NCBI GenBank assembly: GCA_020852175.1
Contig: JADZBH010000005.1
Coordinates: 186,001 to 250,000 of the forward strand
Origin: Bryobacterales bacterium
GTDB taxonomy: Bacteria > Acidobacteriota > Terriglobia > Bryobacterales > Bryobacteraceae
DNA length: 64,000 nucleotides
Direction of reading: 5' to 3'
Part shown: positions 47,390-56,859 of the stretch, one piece after another
Layout of the letters: each line of letters opens with the position of its first letter
Numbering within the stretch: the stretch's first letter is position 1
Notes under the pieces: model-generated
What the model saw: the letters and a program-made list of their open reading frames with translations, nothing else
Databases searched by the model: none
What the model was told of the DNA's origin: nothing
Translations under genes and position numbers: made by a program

Positions 47390-47395
47390 ACCGCT

Positions 47396-49810
47396 ATGCG
47401 TCTAACTGTAATTGCACTGCTCTTAACCACGGCAGCCTTCGCACAAAGCCACTCGACAGGACCGCGCATCACGCCGCCGACGCTCACCTCCGTGAACCCG
47501 CGCGGCGTCACGCGAGGCCTCACCACGGAGATTACCGTGGAGGGATTGAACCTGGCGCAGGCGTCGGCCATCTACTTCAGCGAACCGGGTATCAAAGGCC
47601 GCATCGTGCGGGTGAAGGAGTTGCCGGACCTGCCGGACATCCGTCTGGGCTCGAACGGTACGCCCTCGACGATTGACGTGGGACCTTTGCCTCCGCGCAA
47701 TCAAGTGACCGTGGCGGTGGATGTGGCTGCGGGGACGAACGTGGGGCCCGTTCGCTTTCGCCTGCTGACACCGCTCGGCACCAGCCCCGATGGCTCGTTC
47801 GTGGTTGAGCCTTACAAGACCGGGATGATGGACCGCGAGCCGAACGATTCCGCCGGAGAGGCGGTGGAGGTCATTCTGCCCGCCGTGCTGCCGGGAGCGA
47901 TCACACGGTCGGGCGACGTGGATTTCTTCAAGTTCCAGGCGACAGCGGGGGAAGAGGTCGTCTTCCTGAATCAAGCGCCGGAGAATGGTTCGACGCTGCA
48001 ACCGGTGATTCGCCTTTTGGATTCCGGAATGAAAGTGCTCGCCGAATACGGTTACGACGGAGGCGATGCACGGCATACGTTCGCACACAAGTTTCCCAAC
48101 GCTGGGACCTACTTCTTGCGTATCGGCGACTTCGAGAGCAGCGGCCGCGCCACGAACACCTACCGGATCCTCGCGGGCCAGTTTCCCGTGGTGACCTCGG
48201 CGTTTCCGCTGGGCGTCAGGCGAGGAAAGGAGACACGAGTCGCCTTGCGTGGAGAGAACCTGCCACAAACTTTCGACGCTCGCTTCACGAACCAGGGGGA
48301 ACCCGTGGAGGAACTGCGCGCGGCGTCGGCACTGGGCCCATCCTTCAATCGCTTCCGCCTGGCGCTTGGCGACGACCCTGAGGTGACCGCCAACGGCGCC
48401 AACCATTCCGCCGGTACGGCGCAAGCGCTCACGTTGCCCGTTACGATCAACGGCATGATCGGCGCGCCGAAGGGTGGCGTGGCGCAGGAACACTACTACA
48501 GTTTCGCGGCGAAGAAGGGCCAGCGAGTGATGTTGGAAGTGAACGCGCACCGGATGGGCTCACGGCTCGACTCGCTCGTGGAGGTGCTGGACGCTTCTGG
48601 CCAACCCGTGGAGCAGGCCGTGGCCCGCGCGACGTGGGAGACGTTCCTTGTACTGCGCGATCACGACTCGGCCACGCGCGGACTTCGTATCCAGGCGTGG
48701 AATGGGCTGGCCACTGGCGACTATTTGCTGGTGGGCGGCGAAATCGTCCGTGTGGACGAAGTGCCCGACGGTCCGGACGAAGACATGACGGTGGAAAGTT
48801 TCGGCGGACAACGGCAAGCCTACTTCAACACGTCGAGCGAAGCGCACGGAATGGACCGCCCGGTTTACAAGGTTCAGATGCACCCGGCGGGGGCGCGTTT
48901 TTCGCCAAGCGGATTGCCACAGGTCCGGCTGTACTACCGCAACGACGATGGCGGCCCGGGCTATGGCAAGGACAGCCTGCTGGATTTCACCGCCCCGGTG
49001 GACGGTCAATACCTGGCGCGCATCCGCGATGTGCGGGGAGCGGGCGGAGGCGAATTCGCATACCGCCTCAGCGTTCGTGAGCCGCGTCCCGACTTTGAAA
49101 TGAGCGTCTCGCCTCGCAATCCCAACGTGCCGCGCGGCGGGTCCGTGCCCGTTACCGTCACGGCTCTGCGGCGCGAGGGCCTGGATGCGCCCATCGAGGT
49201 GAGCTTCGGCGCGCTGCCCGCCGGGCTCAGCGCGACGAAGAACACAATTCCGCCGGGACTTACCTCGGTAACACTGCTGCTTACGGCCAGTGAGACCGCG
49301 GAAATGACGGATGCCGCGCCATTCACCATCACGGGCAGGGCGCGCGTGAACGGGCGCGAACTGACGCATCAAGCGAATCCCGGCGATCCCATGAAATTGA
49401 TCGCCCTCATGCCGACGGCGGACGTGCGGCTGCTCACGCGAACCAAGGTGGTGGAACTAGCGCCCGGCGAAACAGCCGAGGTGACCGTCGCCGCCGAGCG
49501 CGCCAACGGCTTCGCGGGACGGGTTCCGGTGATTGTGAGCGATCTTCCGTCACGCGTGCGCGTGACAGATTCCGGACTGAACGGCGTCTTGATTCACGAA
49601 GCCGGCGAAACAACCACATTCCGGCTGTGGGCGCTGCCGAACGCCGAACCGGCGGAGGGCTACATTTACCTGTCGGCGCGGATCGAAACGCGCTCGACGC
49701 AGCAGAACATGTATGCCTCCGCGGAGCCCGTGCTGGTGAGGGTGCGGCCCGCCGCGCGCGTGGCGGCGAAACCAGCGGGACGGCTTGAACACTCAGGCGC
49801 GCCGAAATAG
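47396..49810 (+). CDS. secreted pre-peptidase C-terminal (PPC) domain protein
   Basis: The 804-residue protein starts with a signal peptide (MRLTVIALLLTTAAFAQ). An IPT/TIG-like Ig fold covers about 27-115 (TLTSVNPRGVTRGLTTEITVEGLNL). PPC-type jelly-roll domains follow near 145-255 (DREPNDSAGEA and GDVDFFKFQATAGEEVVF) and near 325-430 (GGVAQEHYYSFAAKKGQRVMLEVNA). The C-terminal 250 residues are Ig-like strands. No protease or other catalytic domain is present. These domains usually bind polymers or other proteins. It is part of the DUF1501 run, with GAGGTGA as ribosome-binding site overlapping the upstream stop. Confidence 0.8.
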   Translation: MRLTVIALLLTTAAFAQSHSTGPRITPPTLTSVNPRGVTRGLTTEITVEGLNLAQASAIYFSEPGIKGRIVRVKELPDLPDIRLGSNGTPSTIDVGPLPPRNQVTVAVDVAAGTNVGPVRFRLLTPLGTSPDGSFVVEPYKTGMMDREPNDSAGEAVEVILPAVLPGAITRSGDVDFFKFQATAGEEVVFLNQAPENGSTLQPVIRLLDSGMKVLAEYGYDGGDARHTFAHKFPNAGTYFLRIGDFESSGRATNTYRILAGQFPVVTSAFPLGVRRGKETRVALRGENLPQTFDARFTNQGEPVEELRAASALGPSFNRFRLALGDDPEVTANGANHSAGTAQALTLPVTINGMIGAPKGGVAQEHYYSFAAKKGQRVMLEVNAHRMGSRLDSLVEVLDASGQPVEQAVARATWETFLVLRDHDSATRGLRIQAWNGLATGDYLLVGGEIVRVDEVPDGPDEDMTVESFGGQRQAYFNTSSEAHGMDRPVYKVQMHPAGARFSPSGLPQVRLYYRNDDGGPGYGKDSLLDFTAPVDGQYLARIRDVRGAGGGEFAYRLSVREPRPDFEMSVSPRNPNVPRGGSVPVTVTALRREGLDAPIEVSFGALPAGLSATKNTIPPGLTSVTLLLTASETAEMTDAAPFTITGRARVNGRELTHQANPGDPMKLIALMPTADVRLLTRTKVVELAPGETAEVTVAAERANGFAGRVPVIVSDLPSRVRVTDSGLNGVLIHEAGETTTFRLWALPNAEPAEGYIYLSARIETRSTQQNMYASAEPVLVRVRPAARVAAKPAGRLEHSGAPK

Positions 49811-49820
49811 ACTCTAAGGG

Positions 49821-51038
49821 ATGTCTTCTTCATCCCTAATCCAAGACGCCCTCACCGCGGGTGAGGGTATCGTCCGCCTTGCCCCTTGTTGGGTCCCGCG
49901 CGCATTCCTCATGCCCGGCGGGCGCTTGAAACTAGATCCCCGTGACCTTTACATCCTCGGCGCCCACCGCGGCGGCATCGACGAACGCTGGTTTTCCTCC
50001 ACCACCAAGGCGGCCAACGGTCCACTGACGGCCGATGACGAAGGACTCTCCTACATCGACTTCAATGGCAAACGAGTGCTGTTGAAAGAGGCCATCGAGA
50101 CCGCGGGCGATAAGTTCCTTGGAGCCGATGTCATGTCGCGCGAAGGCGGTTGGAACCTGCTGTGCAAGTTCTTCGACAATCTGGGGCCCATTCCGCACCA
50201 CTTGCACCAGAGCGACGAGTTCGCCAAGCGCGTGGGCCAGAAGGGTAAGCCTGAAGCGTATTACTTTCCGCCGCAGTACAACTTCAAGGGGAATAACTTC
50301 CCCTACACGTTCATGGGTCTCGAACCCGGCACAACGCGGAACGACATTCGAAGGTGTCTCGAACGCTGGAACGAGGGTGACAACGGCATTCTCGACCTGT
50401 CACGCGCCTACCGCCTGAAACCAGGCACGGGATGGCAGATCAATGCCGGCATCCTTCATGCGCCCGGCTCGCTGGTTACCTATGAGCCACAGGTGAACTC
50501 CGACGTGTTCGCCATGTACCAGTCCATGGTGGAAGGCCGCGCCGTGCCGTGGGACCTGCTGGTGAAGGACGTGCCGGAACAGCATCATCGCGACCTCGAC
50601 TACATTCTCGACATGCTGGATTGGGACGCCAACACTGACCCCGAGTTCATGAAGCACAACCTGTTCCACCCCACGGCGGTGAGCGATCCGCAAGCGATGG
50701 CCGAAGCAGGGTATGCGGAAAATTGGGTTGTCTACTCGACGGGACACTACTCGGCCAAGGAACTCACCGTGGCGCCGGGGCGCAGCGTCGTGGTCCAGGA
50801 CGCGGCGGCGTATGGCATGATCCTGACGCAGGGACGCGGCTCGGTGGGCAGGATGGCCGTGGAAACGCCGTCGCTCATCCGCTACGGCCAGATGACGAAG
50901 GACGAACTGTTCGTCACGGCGGCTGCCGCCGCCAACGGCGTGAAGGTCACCAACGAGAGCGATTGCGAACCGCTTGTGATGCTGAAGCATTTCGGGCCCG
51001 GCAATCCCGGCGCGGCGAAGTTCGTGAGCGCGGCATGA
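49821..51038 (+). CDS. cupin-fold protein resembling class I phosphomannose isomerase
   Basis: The 405-residue protein lacks a signal peptide. The metal-site region of the phosphomannose-isomerase cupin is visible as IPHHLHQSDE near residue 125, with a later ILHAPGSLVTYEPQ that would supply the second histidine and glutamate. The C-terminal half is another cupin-like barrel. Similarity to ManA is at fold and metal-site level only, so the sugar is uncertain. Its ATG is preceded by AAGGG with almost no spacing. A strong hairpin lies in its first 16 codons. It overlaps the following epimerase by four bases, suggesting a shared sugar pathway. Confidence 0.65.
   Translation: MSSSSLIQDALTAGEGIVRLAPCWVPRAFLMPGGRLKLDPRDLYILGAHRGGIDERWFSSTTKAANGPLTADDEGLSYIDFNGKRVLLKEAIETAGDKFLGADVMSREGGWNLLCKFFDNLGPIPHHLHQSDEFAKRVGQKGKPEAYYFPPQYNFKGNNFPYTFMGLEPGTTRNDIRRCLERWNEGDNGILDLSRAYRLKPGTGWQINAGILHAPGSLVTYEPQVNSDVFAMYQSMVEGRAVPWDLLVKDVPEQHHRDLDYILDMLDWDANTDPEFMKHNLFHPTAVSDPQAMAEAGYAENWVVYSTGHYSAKELTVAPGRSVVVQDAAAYGMILTQGRGSVGRMAVETPSLIRYGQMTKDELFVTAAAAANGVKVTNESDCEPLVMLKHFGPGNPGAAKFVSAA
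49849..49867 (+). repeat. perfect inverted repeat inside the start of the cupin gene
   Basis: CCCTCACC (49849-49856) pairs with GGTGAGGG (49860-49867) around GCG, within codons 10-16 of the cupin gene. The composition resembles REP-type elements, but no second copy was noticed in the window. Confidence 0.5.
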
Positions 51039-51886
51039 AGTTCGGAGTCAACACTCTGATTTGGACGGCGCACTTCGACCGTCCTCATCTCGACCTCATT
51101 CCCCGGAGCGCGGAACGCGGCTTCGACTATGTCGAGGTGGCGCGCTTCAACTGGGACGGCTTTCCGGCGGCGGAGATCCGCCGGACGGCTGAAGCGGCGG
51201 GCATCGGCGTCTTGACGTGCACGGCGATGCCGGGGCTGAGCCTGCTGCATGACGATGCGGGCGAGCGGGCGAAAGCGCTCGCCTATCTCCGGCAAGCCGT
51301 TCAATGCTGTGCCGAGGCTGGTGGCAAAGTTCTCGTTGGTCCACTCTACGCACCGGTGGGCCAGCACCATGGACGCCGGCGCACGGAGGAGGAGTGGAAG
51401 CGGCAGATCGAAGCGCTGCATACCCTGGCGCCGCTTCTCGATGCGGCCGGAGTCACGCTCGCCATCGAGCCGTTGAACCGCTTTGAAACTTATTTTCTGA
51501 ACACAATGGCCGATGCCGCGCGGCTGTGCCGCGAGGTGAACCACAAGCACGTCGGCATCCTTTACGACACCTTCCACGCGAACGTCGAGGAAAAAAGCCA
51601 GGCGTCGGCGATTCGTGACGCAGGGCGGTGGATCGCGCACGTCCACACCTGCGAGAACGACCGCGGCATTCCAGGCTCCGGCCATGTGGAGTGGCGCGAG
51701 GTCTTCTCCACATTGAAGGAGGTTGGCTACGGCGGCGTGTGCTCCATCGAAAGTTTCGGATTCCACATTCCGGAACTGATCGCGCCGGCCTGTATCTGGC
51801 GCGACTTCGCCGCAACGCCCGATTCGATTCCGTGGGAAGGTCTGCCCTTCCTGAAGCGCACGCTCGCGGCGGTGGAAGGCGCCTAG
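51035..51886 (+). CDS. D-tagatose/D-psicose 3-epimerase-like TIM-barrel enzyme
   Basis: The start ATG 51035 is in an ATGA overlap with the cupin gene; the longer open frame from 50723 is a shadow. The 283-residue barrel has metal ligands E145 (AIEPLNRFE), D178 ([10 protein letters not shown]), H204 ([10 protein letters not shown]) and E239 (SIESFG). The intervals of 33, 26 and 35 residues equal those of the E152/D185/H211/E246 set in Pseudomonas cichorii D-tagatose 3-epimerase. The [10 protein letters not shown] loop is also typical. Hydroxypyruvate isomerases share the fold but the residues favour a ketose 3-epimerase. It ends the coupled run; its stop shares CTAG with the convergent ATPase gene. 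Confidence 0.8.
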   Translation: MKFGVNTLIWTAHFDRPHLDLIPRSAERGFDYVEVARFNWDGFPAAEIRRTAEAAGIGVLTCTAMPGLSLLHDDAGERAKALAYLRQAVQCCAEAGGKVLVGPLYAPVGQHHGRRRTEEEWKRQIEALHTLAPLLDAAGVTLAIEPLNRFETYFLNTMADAARLCREVNHKHVGILYDTFHANVEEKSQASAIRDAGRWIAHVHTCENDRGIPGSGHVEWREVFSTLKEVGYGGVCSIESFGFHIPELIAPACIWRDFAATPDSIPWEGLPFLKRTLAAVEGA

Positions 51887-52611
51887 GCGTGAATGGGCGC
51901 CCAGTCCTCGGGCACTTCGCCGTTGGGGAGCAGACGGCCCTTCTCCAGATAGCGGACATGACTGGCCGTACGCGCCGCGTGCGGGTCATGCGTCACCATC
52001 ACCACGGTTTTGCCGAACTCCTCATTCAGGCGCGTCAGTAAGCTCAGCACATCCTTGGCGGAGTTCGCGTCCAGATTGCCCGTGGGTTCGTCGGCAAGAA
52101 TCAGGTCGGGGTCGGTCACCAGGGCGCGCGCGATGGCGACGCGCTGTTCCTGCCCGCCCGACATCTGCCTGGGCGTGTGGCCCAGCCGGTCTCCCAGCCC
52201 CACCAGTTCCAGGGCGCGGCGCGCATGGTCGAGCCGTTCCCGCCGCGACAGCCGCGTGAGCTTTAACGGCAATTCCACGTTCTCCAGAGCTGTAAGCACG
52301 GGAATCAGGTTGAACGATTGGAAGATGAATCCGATGTGGGCGTTCCGCCAGCGCGCCACCTCGGATTCGCTCATCGCCCGGAGATCGTGTCCCAGCACGA
52401 GAATCTCGCCGCCGGTCGGCCTGTCCATCGCCGCGATCAGGTGAAGCAGAGTTGACTTGCCGGAGCCAGACGGCCCCATCAGCGCGACAAATTCACCCGC
52501 GTTGATGTCGATGCTCGCGTCGCGAAGGGCATAGACGTGATACTCCTGGCGCCGGTACTCCTTCGTCAGCGCACGCGTGGTGATCACCGCTTGTGGCGTG
52601 GCTGCGCTCAT
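51883..52611 (-). CDS. ABC transporter ATP-binding protein (LolD/MacB type)
   Basis: The 242-residue cytoplasmic ATPase powers the exporter encoded with it. Walker A is GPSGSGKST near residue 47, the Q-loop is FQSFN, the signature is MSGGQEQR (usual LSGGQ) and Walker B is [12 protein letters not shown], followed by the H-loop VMVTHD. The EPTGNLD form marks the LolD/MacB/FtsE group. The ATG overlaps the adaptor stop by four bases. It is the only ABC ATPase in the window, so it might also serve the ATPase-less exporter cluster at 6441-14439, but that is a guess. Confidence 0.93.
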   Translation of the reverse strand: MSAATPQAVITTRALTKEYRRQEYHVYALRDASIDINAGEFVALMGPSGSGKSTLLHLIAAMDRPTGGEILVLGHDLRAMSESEVARWRNAHIGFIFQSFNLIPVLTALENVELPLKLTRLSRRERLDHARRALELVGLGDRLGHTPRQMSGGQEQRVAIARALVTDPDLILADEPTGNLDANSAKDVLSLLTRLNEEFGKTVVMVTHDPHAARTASHVRYLEKGRLLPNGEVPEDWAPIHA

Positions 52612-53942
52612 TTCACTGTGGCGCCCTTGGCCGTCACCGCATCGCCTTCCTTTAACTCCGCTGGAGGATTAGCGATCAACTGTTCGCCGGCCCGCAAACC
52701 CTCCTCGATGCGCAACCCCATGGGCGTGTTGCTCGACGTCTTCACCGGTCTGCGCACGGCCTTGCCGTTCTCGATCACGAAGACGGCATCGTCGCGCACG
52801 GCCGTGATGGGCACGAATATCAAAGGCCGCGCCGTCGAACCCTCCGGCGAGCCTTGTTCGATGAAGGCGACACTGGCGTTCATCTCGGGACGCAAGTAGC
52901 CGTCCGGCGCCAGCACCTTCACCTTCACCTGAACCGTCGCCTTGGCACGATTGGCCTCGGGCGCGATCTCGTCGATAACGCCATCGTACCTGCGGTCGGG
53001 ATAGGCGTCGGTGGTGATCACCGCTTTCTGCCTGGGCCCCAGGCGGGCGAAGTCGTTCTGGTTGATGTCCAGTTCCACCTGCAAATCGTTCAGGTCCGCC
53101 ATGGAAACGACGAAGCCCTTGGCGCCGCGATCTCCAACGAAACCCGTCGTGACGAACTCACCGCGCTCGACGTTCCTGTCGAGAATGGTGCCTGCGATCG
53201 GAGCGCGGATCACGGTGTTGGCCAGTTGGGTCTCGGCCAGCGCGACGGCGCCGCGCGCGCGAATGATGTCCCCCTGCACCTGTTGAATCACTTCGGCGCG
53301 TGGTCCAAGACGGACCAGTTCATAAGTCCGTTCGAGCGACCGGATGCGGTTTTCCTGCATATCGTGGCGCGCCTGGGCATCGTCGAGCGCCTGCGCCGAC
53401 AGCACCTGCTCGGAAACCAGCTTTCGTGTCCGTTCCAGGCTCACGCGGGCGTTCGCCAGGTCGGCGCGTGCCGAATCGAGATTGGCCTTGGCCACGGCGA
53501 TCTCCTCCGGCCTCGAGCCATTCCGCAATTCCTTCAGACGAGCCTCCAACGAGGCATACTGGCCTTGCGACTGCTGCAATTGCGCGCGGTATTCGTCATC
53601 TTCCAGGCGCACCACCACCTGGTTCTGCTTCACCATGGCGCCCTTCTCCACGCCAATCCAGGCCACTTTGCCCACTACTTTGGAAGCAAGCTGAATCTTA
53701 TGATGGGCCACAATGTAGCCGGTGGCGTTGAGGATGACACGCACGCCGGCAGGGTCGGCCGCTACGACGCGAACGGTTTGCACCTCCGCCGGTTGCGACA
53801 ACCTGGGCCCCAGAAAGCGAACCGCGCCAAACAGCAGAAACAGCAGGACGCCGCCCACGATCCATCGCGACGACCATCGAGAAGGGCGCGCGGCGGGCTT
53901 CTTGTCTTTGTCGATACGGAGTGAGTCGAGGTCGGTGGTCAT
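52608..53942 (-). CDS. periplasmic adaptor (HlyD/RND membrane-fusion family)
   Basis: The 444-residue adaptor has an N-terminal membrane segment ([18 protein letters not shown]) near residues 27-45. Lipoyl half-motifs ([16 protein letters not shown], then [15 protein letters not shown]) flank a coiled-coil hairpin (about 120-225). A beta-barrel domain with a [11 protein letters not shown] segment and a C-terminal [12 protein letters not shown] part follow. It is a compact, ordinary family member without low-complexity insertions. It sits between the permease genes and the ATPase gene, making a DevBCA/MacAB-like export unit. Confidence 0.9.
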   Translation of the reverse strand: MTTDLDSLRIDKDKKPAARPSRWSSRWIVGGVLLFLLFGAVRFLGPRLSQPAEVQTVRVVAADPAGVRVILNATGYIVAHHKIQLASKVVGKVAWIGVEKGAMVKQNQVVVRLEDDEYRAQLQQSQGQYASLEARLKELRNGSRPEEIAVAKANLDSARADLANARVSLERTRKLVSEQVLSAQALDDAQARHDMQENRIRSLERTYELVRLGPRAEVIQQVQGDIIRARGAVALAETQLANTVIRAPIAGTILDRNVERGEFVTTGFVGDRGAKGFVVSMADLNDLQVELDINQNDFARLGPRQKAVITTDAYPDRRYDGVIDEIAPEANRAKATVQVKVKVLAPDGYLRPEMNASVAFIEQGSPEGSTARPLIFVPITAVRDDAVFVIENGKAVRRPVKTSSNTPMGLRIEEGLRAGEQLIANPPAELKEGDAVTAKGATVK

Positions 53943-53957
53943 GATTGGTAACGAAGC

Positions 53958-55124
53958 TCAGGCGCTCTTCAGCGCCGACAGAATCTGTTTGCGGGCGGCC
54001 GAAGCCGCGGGCAGAATGCCCCCCAGAACGCCCATGACAAGGGCGAACAACACGCCGGTGAGCATTACCTGAGGCGTGATGTGGAAGCTGAAGGTCAGTT
54101 CGGAGAAGGTGACAAAGCTGCCGACGCCGGTTTCCAGTCCATTCAACGGCAGCACGAGAAGGCAGCCGAGAAAGCCGCCGATGAGACTAAGTAGAGTGGA
54201 TTCCAGCAGAAAGGCCAGCAGGATGCTGCGCCGGGAAAAGCCCAGCACGCGCAAGGTTCCGATTTCGGACGATCGCCGCGCCACCGCGGCGTACATGGTG
54301 TTCATGGCGGCGAAGCTCGATCCAATGCTCATGATGAGCGCCACGAAGGTGCCCAGAGCCTGAATCGGCATGGCCGACGAGGTTTGTTGGGCATAGTAGG
54401 CGGGTTCGGTCATGGCGTCGACATTCAGCCGCCTGTCGGTTTCCAGGTCATTGATCAGCGTCTGCACGCCGTCCCGGCTTTCGGCCCGCAGCAGCACGGA
54501 ACTGAGCGCGGTGGACCGGTTCTGATCGGCGGCAAGTTGATTCAAATCGGCGAACACTTCGCTGTTGGCGGAGGTGCGGCCGCCGTCCATGATGCCGGTA
54601 ACCTCCCATTCGCCCCGGCCGAAACGCAACTTCTGGCCCAGGTGAACGCCGTAGCGGCTTACGAGGCTCCTGCCAGCGACAATCTCGCGGTGGCCCGGGC
54701 GGAACATCCGTCCCGCCGTAAGCTTCACCTCGTCGCGCAGCCGGAAGCCCATCGGCGTGAGTCCCCGCAGGTTGATGTTGATACCCGACGGGTTCTCCTT
54801 CGATTCGAGCACGATGACGGTGACCACCTCCAGCGATGCCATCGGCCTCCCCGCTTCGTCGTGTGCGATGCCGGGGCGGGCGAGGATGTCCTGGTAGGCG
54901 GTACGCGTGATCACGCTGTTCAATTCCGCCGTGCCCCCCTTGCGCAACACCAGAACCTGTAATGGATTTCCGCTTGCCGCCAGAGAAGTCCGCAGACCTT
55001 GCACCAGCGCCGATACGCTCAGCAGCACGGCCACGGTCAAGGCAATGCCCAGCGCCGTCATGGCCGTGGTTGTCTTGCGCGCCGTCAGGTTTCGCAGGTT
55101 GTAGCTGATGGGAATGGCCAGCAT
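53958..55124 (-). CDS. ABC transporter permease, FtsX/MacB type (second of two)
   Basis: The 388-residue inner-membrane protein has a helix near residues 17-42 (TTTAMTALGIALTVAVLLSVSALV), a periplasmic domain of about 210 residues and three C-terminal helices. The loop VARRSSEIGTLRVLGFSRRSIL corresponds to the MacB/FtsX coupling region, and the protein ends AASAARKQILSALKSA. It lies three bases after the other permease and 15 bases before the adaptor, so the four minus-strand genes form one operon. Confidence 0.9.
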   Translation of the reverse strand: MLAIPISYNLRNLTARKTTTAMTALGIALTVAVLLSVSALVQGLRTSLAASGNPLQVLVLRKGGTAELNSVITRTAYQDILARPGIAHDEAGRPMASLEVVTVIVLESKENPSGININLRGLTPMGFRLRDEVKLTAGRMFRPGHREIVAGRSLVSRYGVHLGQKLRFGRGEWEVTGIMDGGRTSANSEVFADLNQLAADQNRSTALSSVLLRAESRDGVQTLINDLETDRRLNVDAMTEPAYYAQQTSSAMPIQALGTFVALIMSIGSSFAAMNTMYAAVARRSSEIGTLRVLGFSRRSILLAFLLESTLLSLIGGFLGCLLVLPLNGLETGVGSFVTFSELTFSFHITPQVMLTGVLFALVMGVLGGILPAASAARKQILSALKSA

Positions 55125-55127
55125 GCT

Positions 55128-56291
55128 CTAGTCGGTAACGCGCAAAGCGTCGATGATGGAAAGGCGGGAGGCGCTCCAGGCCGGGAAAAAACAGGCCAGC
55201 AAGCCCAATACCGCGGCCGAGGCGAAACCGAGCCAATAGATTTCAGGAGGCATGCGCAGCGTGCTGAGATCGGCGAAGGTGGAGGGCGCGCTGCGCAGGA
55301 GGTTGACGAGCAGGGTGGCCAGCCACAGTCCCGCGGCGGCGCCGATGAGGGCGATGGTCACCGATTCACCGATGAGGATGCGCAGGATCTCGGACGGCGT
55401 GAATCCGATGGTCTTCAGGATGCCTACCTCGCGCGTCCGTTCGCGGACGCTCATGGCCATGGTGTTGGCCGTGATGAGGAACATGGTGAAAGCCACGGCG
55501 CTGGAGATCATCAGGAAGAACAGCTTCACATTGCCGAGAAAGGCGAGAAAGCTGAGTTGGAAGGAGTGTTCGCTTTCGGTGAGGGTCTGCACGTCGGAGT
55601 TGCGGAACAGGTCGTCCACCTGGCGCGAAACGGTGGGTACAAGGTCAGTGGAACGGACGTGGAGGACGAGAGTGGAGATGCGGTCCATCTGCCTTCTGCC
55701 GCCGAAGCCCTTGTTCAAATACTCGAAATTGAAGAACAGGTTCTCGTTGTCGGCTTGCGAATCATAGATGCCCCGGATCACCAGTTCGAGCGTCATGGGA
55801 AAAATGTCGCCCACGATCTGAACCCGGTCGCCCAGTTTGAAACCGAGACGGTTGGCCAGTTTCCGTCCTACAATGCAGGCGCTGCGCTCGCGTTGGAAGG
55901 CAAGCCGTTCGGCGTCCGCCAGTTTGAACTCGGGGTAGACGCGGAAGATGCGGTCAGGCTCCACGGCGAAACGGCCGAAAAAATTGTTCGTGTCCCGCGC
56001 ATCCTTATACACGCCGCCGAACCATTGGTAGATGACCGCCTCATCGACTCCGGGCACTTGCAGAATGCGGGCGCGGTAGGCGATGGGAAACGGATTGGCC
56101 AGCGAGACACGATTACGGACAATCAGGCGCAGCGCCTGATCCGGCGAGGCCTCGGCGTAGTAGAAGTTGTTGTAGACGGCGCCCAGAACCCCAAGCAGGC
56201 AGAGAGACGCGGCCACGCTCAAAATCGTGAGCAGGCTCCGTCTCCGGTTCCGGACACTGTTTCGAAGAATCAACGGGAGAAACGCGATCAC
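55128..56291 (-). CDS. ABC transporter permease, FtsX/MacB type (first of two)
   Basis: The 387-residue permease starts at GTG 56291 (MIAFLPLILRNSVRNRRRSL). A first helix (LLTILSVAASLCLLGVLGAVY) is followed by a periplasmic domain and three C-terminal helices with the conserved RERTREVGILKTIGFTPSEIL loop. It differs from its neighbour in sequence, so the transporter probably uses a heterodimer. No clear ribosome-binding site precedes the GTG, but TAGAAT on the minus strand nine bases upstream could be a -10, which would make the mRNA nearly leaderless. The divergent tadA gene begins only 32 bases away. Confidence 0.9.
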   Translation of the reverse strand: MIAFLPLILRNSVRNRRRSLLTILSVAASLCLLGVLGAVYNNFYYAEASPDQALRLIVRNRVSLANPFPIAYRARILQVPGVDEAVIYQWFGGVYKDARDTNNFFGRFAVEPDRIFRVYPEFKLADAERLAFQRERSACIVGRKLANRLGFKLGDRVQIVGDIFPMTLELVIRGIYDSQADNENLFFNFEYLNKGFGGRRQMDRISTLVLHVRSTDLVPTVSRQVDDLFRNSDVQTLTESEHSFQLSFLAFLGNVKLFFLMISSAVAFTMFLITANTMAMSVRERTREVGILKTIGFTPSEILRILIGESVTIALIGAAAGLWLATLLVNLLRSAPSTFADLSTLRMPPEIYWLGFASAAVLGLLACFFPAWSASRLSIIDALRVTD

Positions 56292-56323
56292 ATTGATAAC
56301 ATTCTACGGTGAGGGGTACATTG

Positions 56324-56818
56324 ATGTTCCCACGATCCGAAGAAGAAGGCGAATTCGTAAATAGTCAGCGAACAAACGACGAAATGTGGATGCGTGAGGC
56401 GCTCCGTCTGGCCCGCCAGTCACAAGCTCTCGGAGAGGTTCCGGTCGGGGCCGTGGTGGTCCTGGGGGGCGAGGCGATCGGCGAGGGTGCGAACTGTCCA
56501 ATCGCCACGAACGATCCAACGGCCCATGCCGAGGTAAGAGCCTTGCGTGCGGCGGGTGCGAAGGCGGGCAATTACCGGCTGGAAGGGGCGGTTCTCTACT
56601 GCACGCTGGAGCCCTGTGTCATGTGCGCGGGGGCGCTGGTGCAGGCGCGTGTTGCCCGCATCGTGTACGGCGCGCGCGATCTGCGTTTCGGAGGCGTGCG
56701 GAGCAAGTTTCAAATCGCCGATTCGGAGATTCTGAACCATCGCGTGGAGGTGACCGAAGGCGTGTTGGGGGCGGAGTGCGCGGAACTGCTGCGGCACTTT
56801 TTTGAAGCGAAGCGGTGA
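56324..56818 (+). CDS. tadA: tRNA-specific adenosine deaminase
   Basis: Deaminates adenosine 34 to inosine in the tRNA-Arg anticodon. ATG 56324 is chosen because GAGGGG (56311-56316) lies seven bases upstream; the frame is open from GTG 56309. The 164-residue protein has the zinc site H68-A-E70 and P-C98-V-M-C101, with E70 the proton shuttle. EVPVGAVVV and YGARDLRFGGV are family segments. About 20 acidic residues precede the usual start of the fold. The gene is flanked by minus-strand genes and a bounding terminator. Confidence 0.94.
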   Translation: MFPRSEEEGEFVNSQRTNDEMWMREALRLARQSQALGEVPVGAVVVLGGEAIGEGANCPIATNDPTAHAEVRALRAAGAKAGNYRLEGAVLYCTLEPCVMCAGALVQARVARIVYGARDLRFGGVRSKFQIADSEILNHRVEVTEGVLGAECAELLRHFFEAKR

Positions 56819-56852
56819 AAAGGCCCGCCCGGTCTGAGGACCGGACGGGCCT
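56818..56852 (-). terminator. terminator of the TonB-dependent receptor gene
   Basis: Fourteen-base arms (56821-56834 and 56839-56852) enclose TGAG. Read on the minus strand every position pairs, one as U-G, and TTTT follows; on the plus strand the same position is a C-A mismatch. It lies between the convergent stops of tadA and the receptor gene. Confidence 0.75.
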
Positions 56853-56859
56853 GCCGAGC

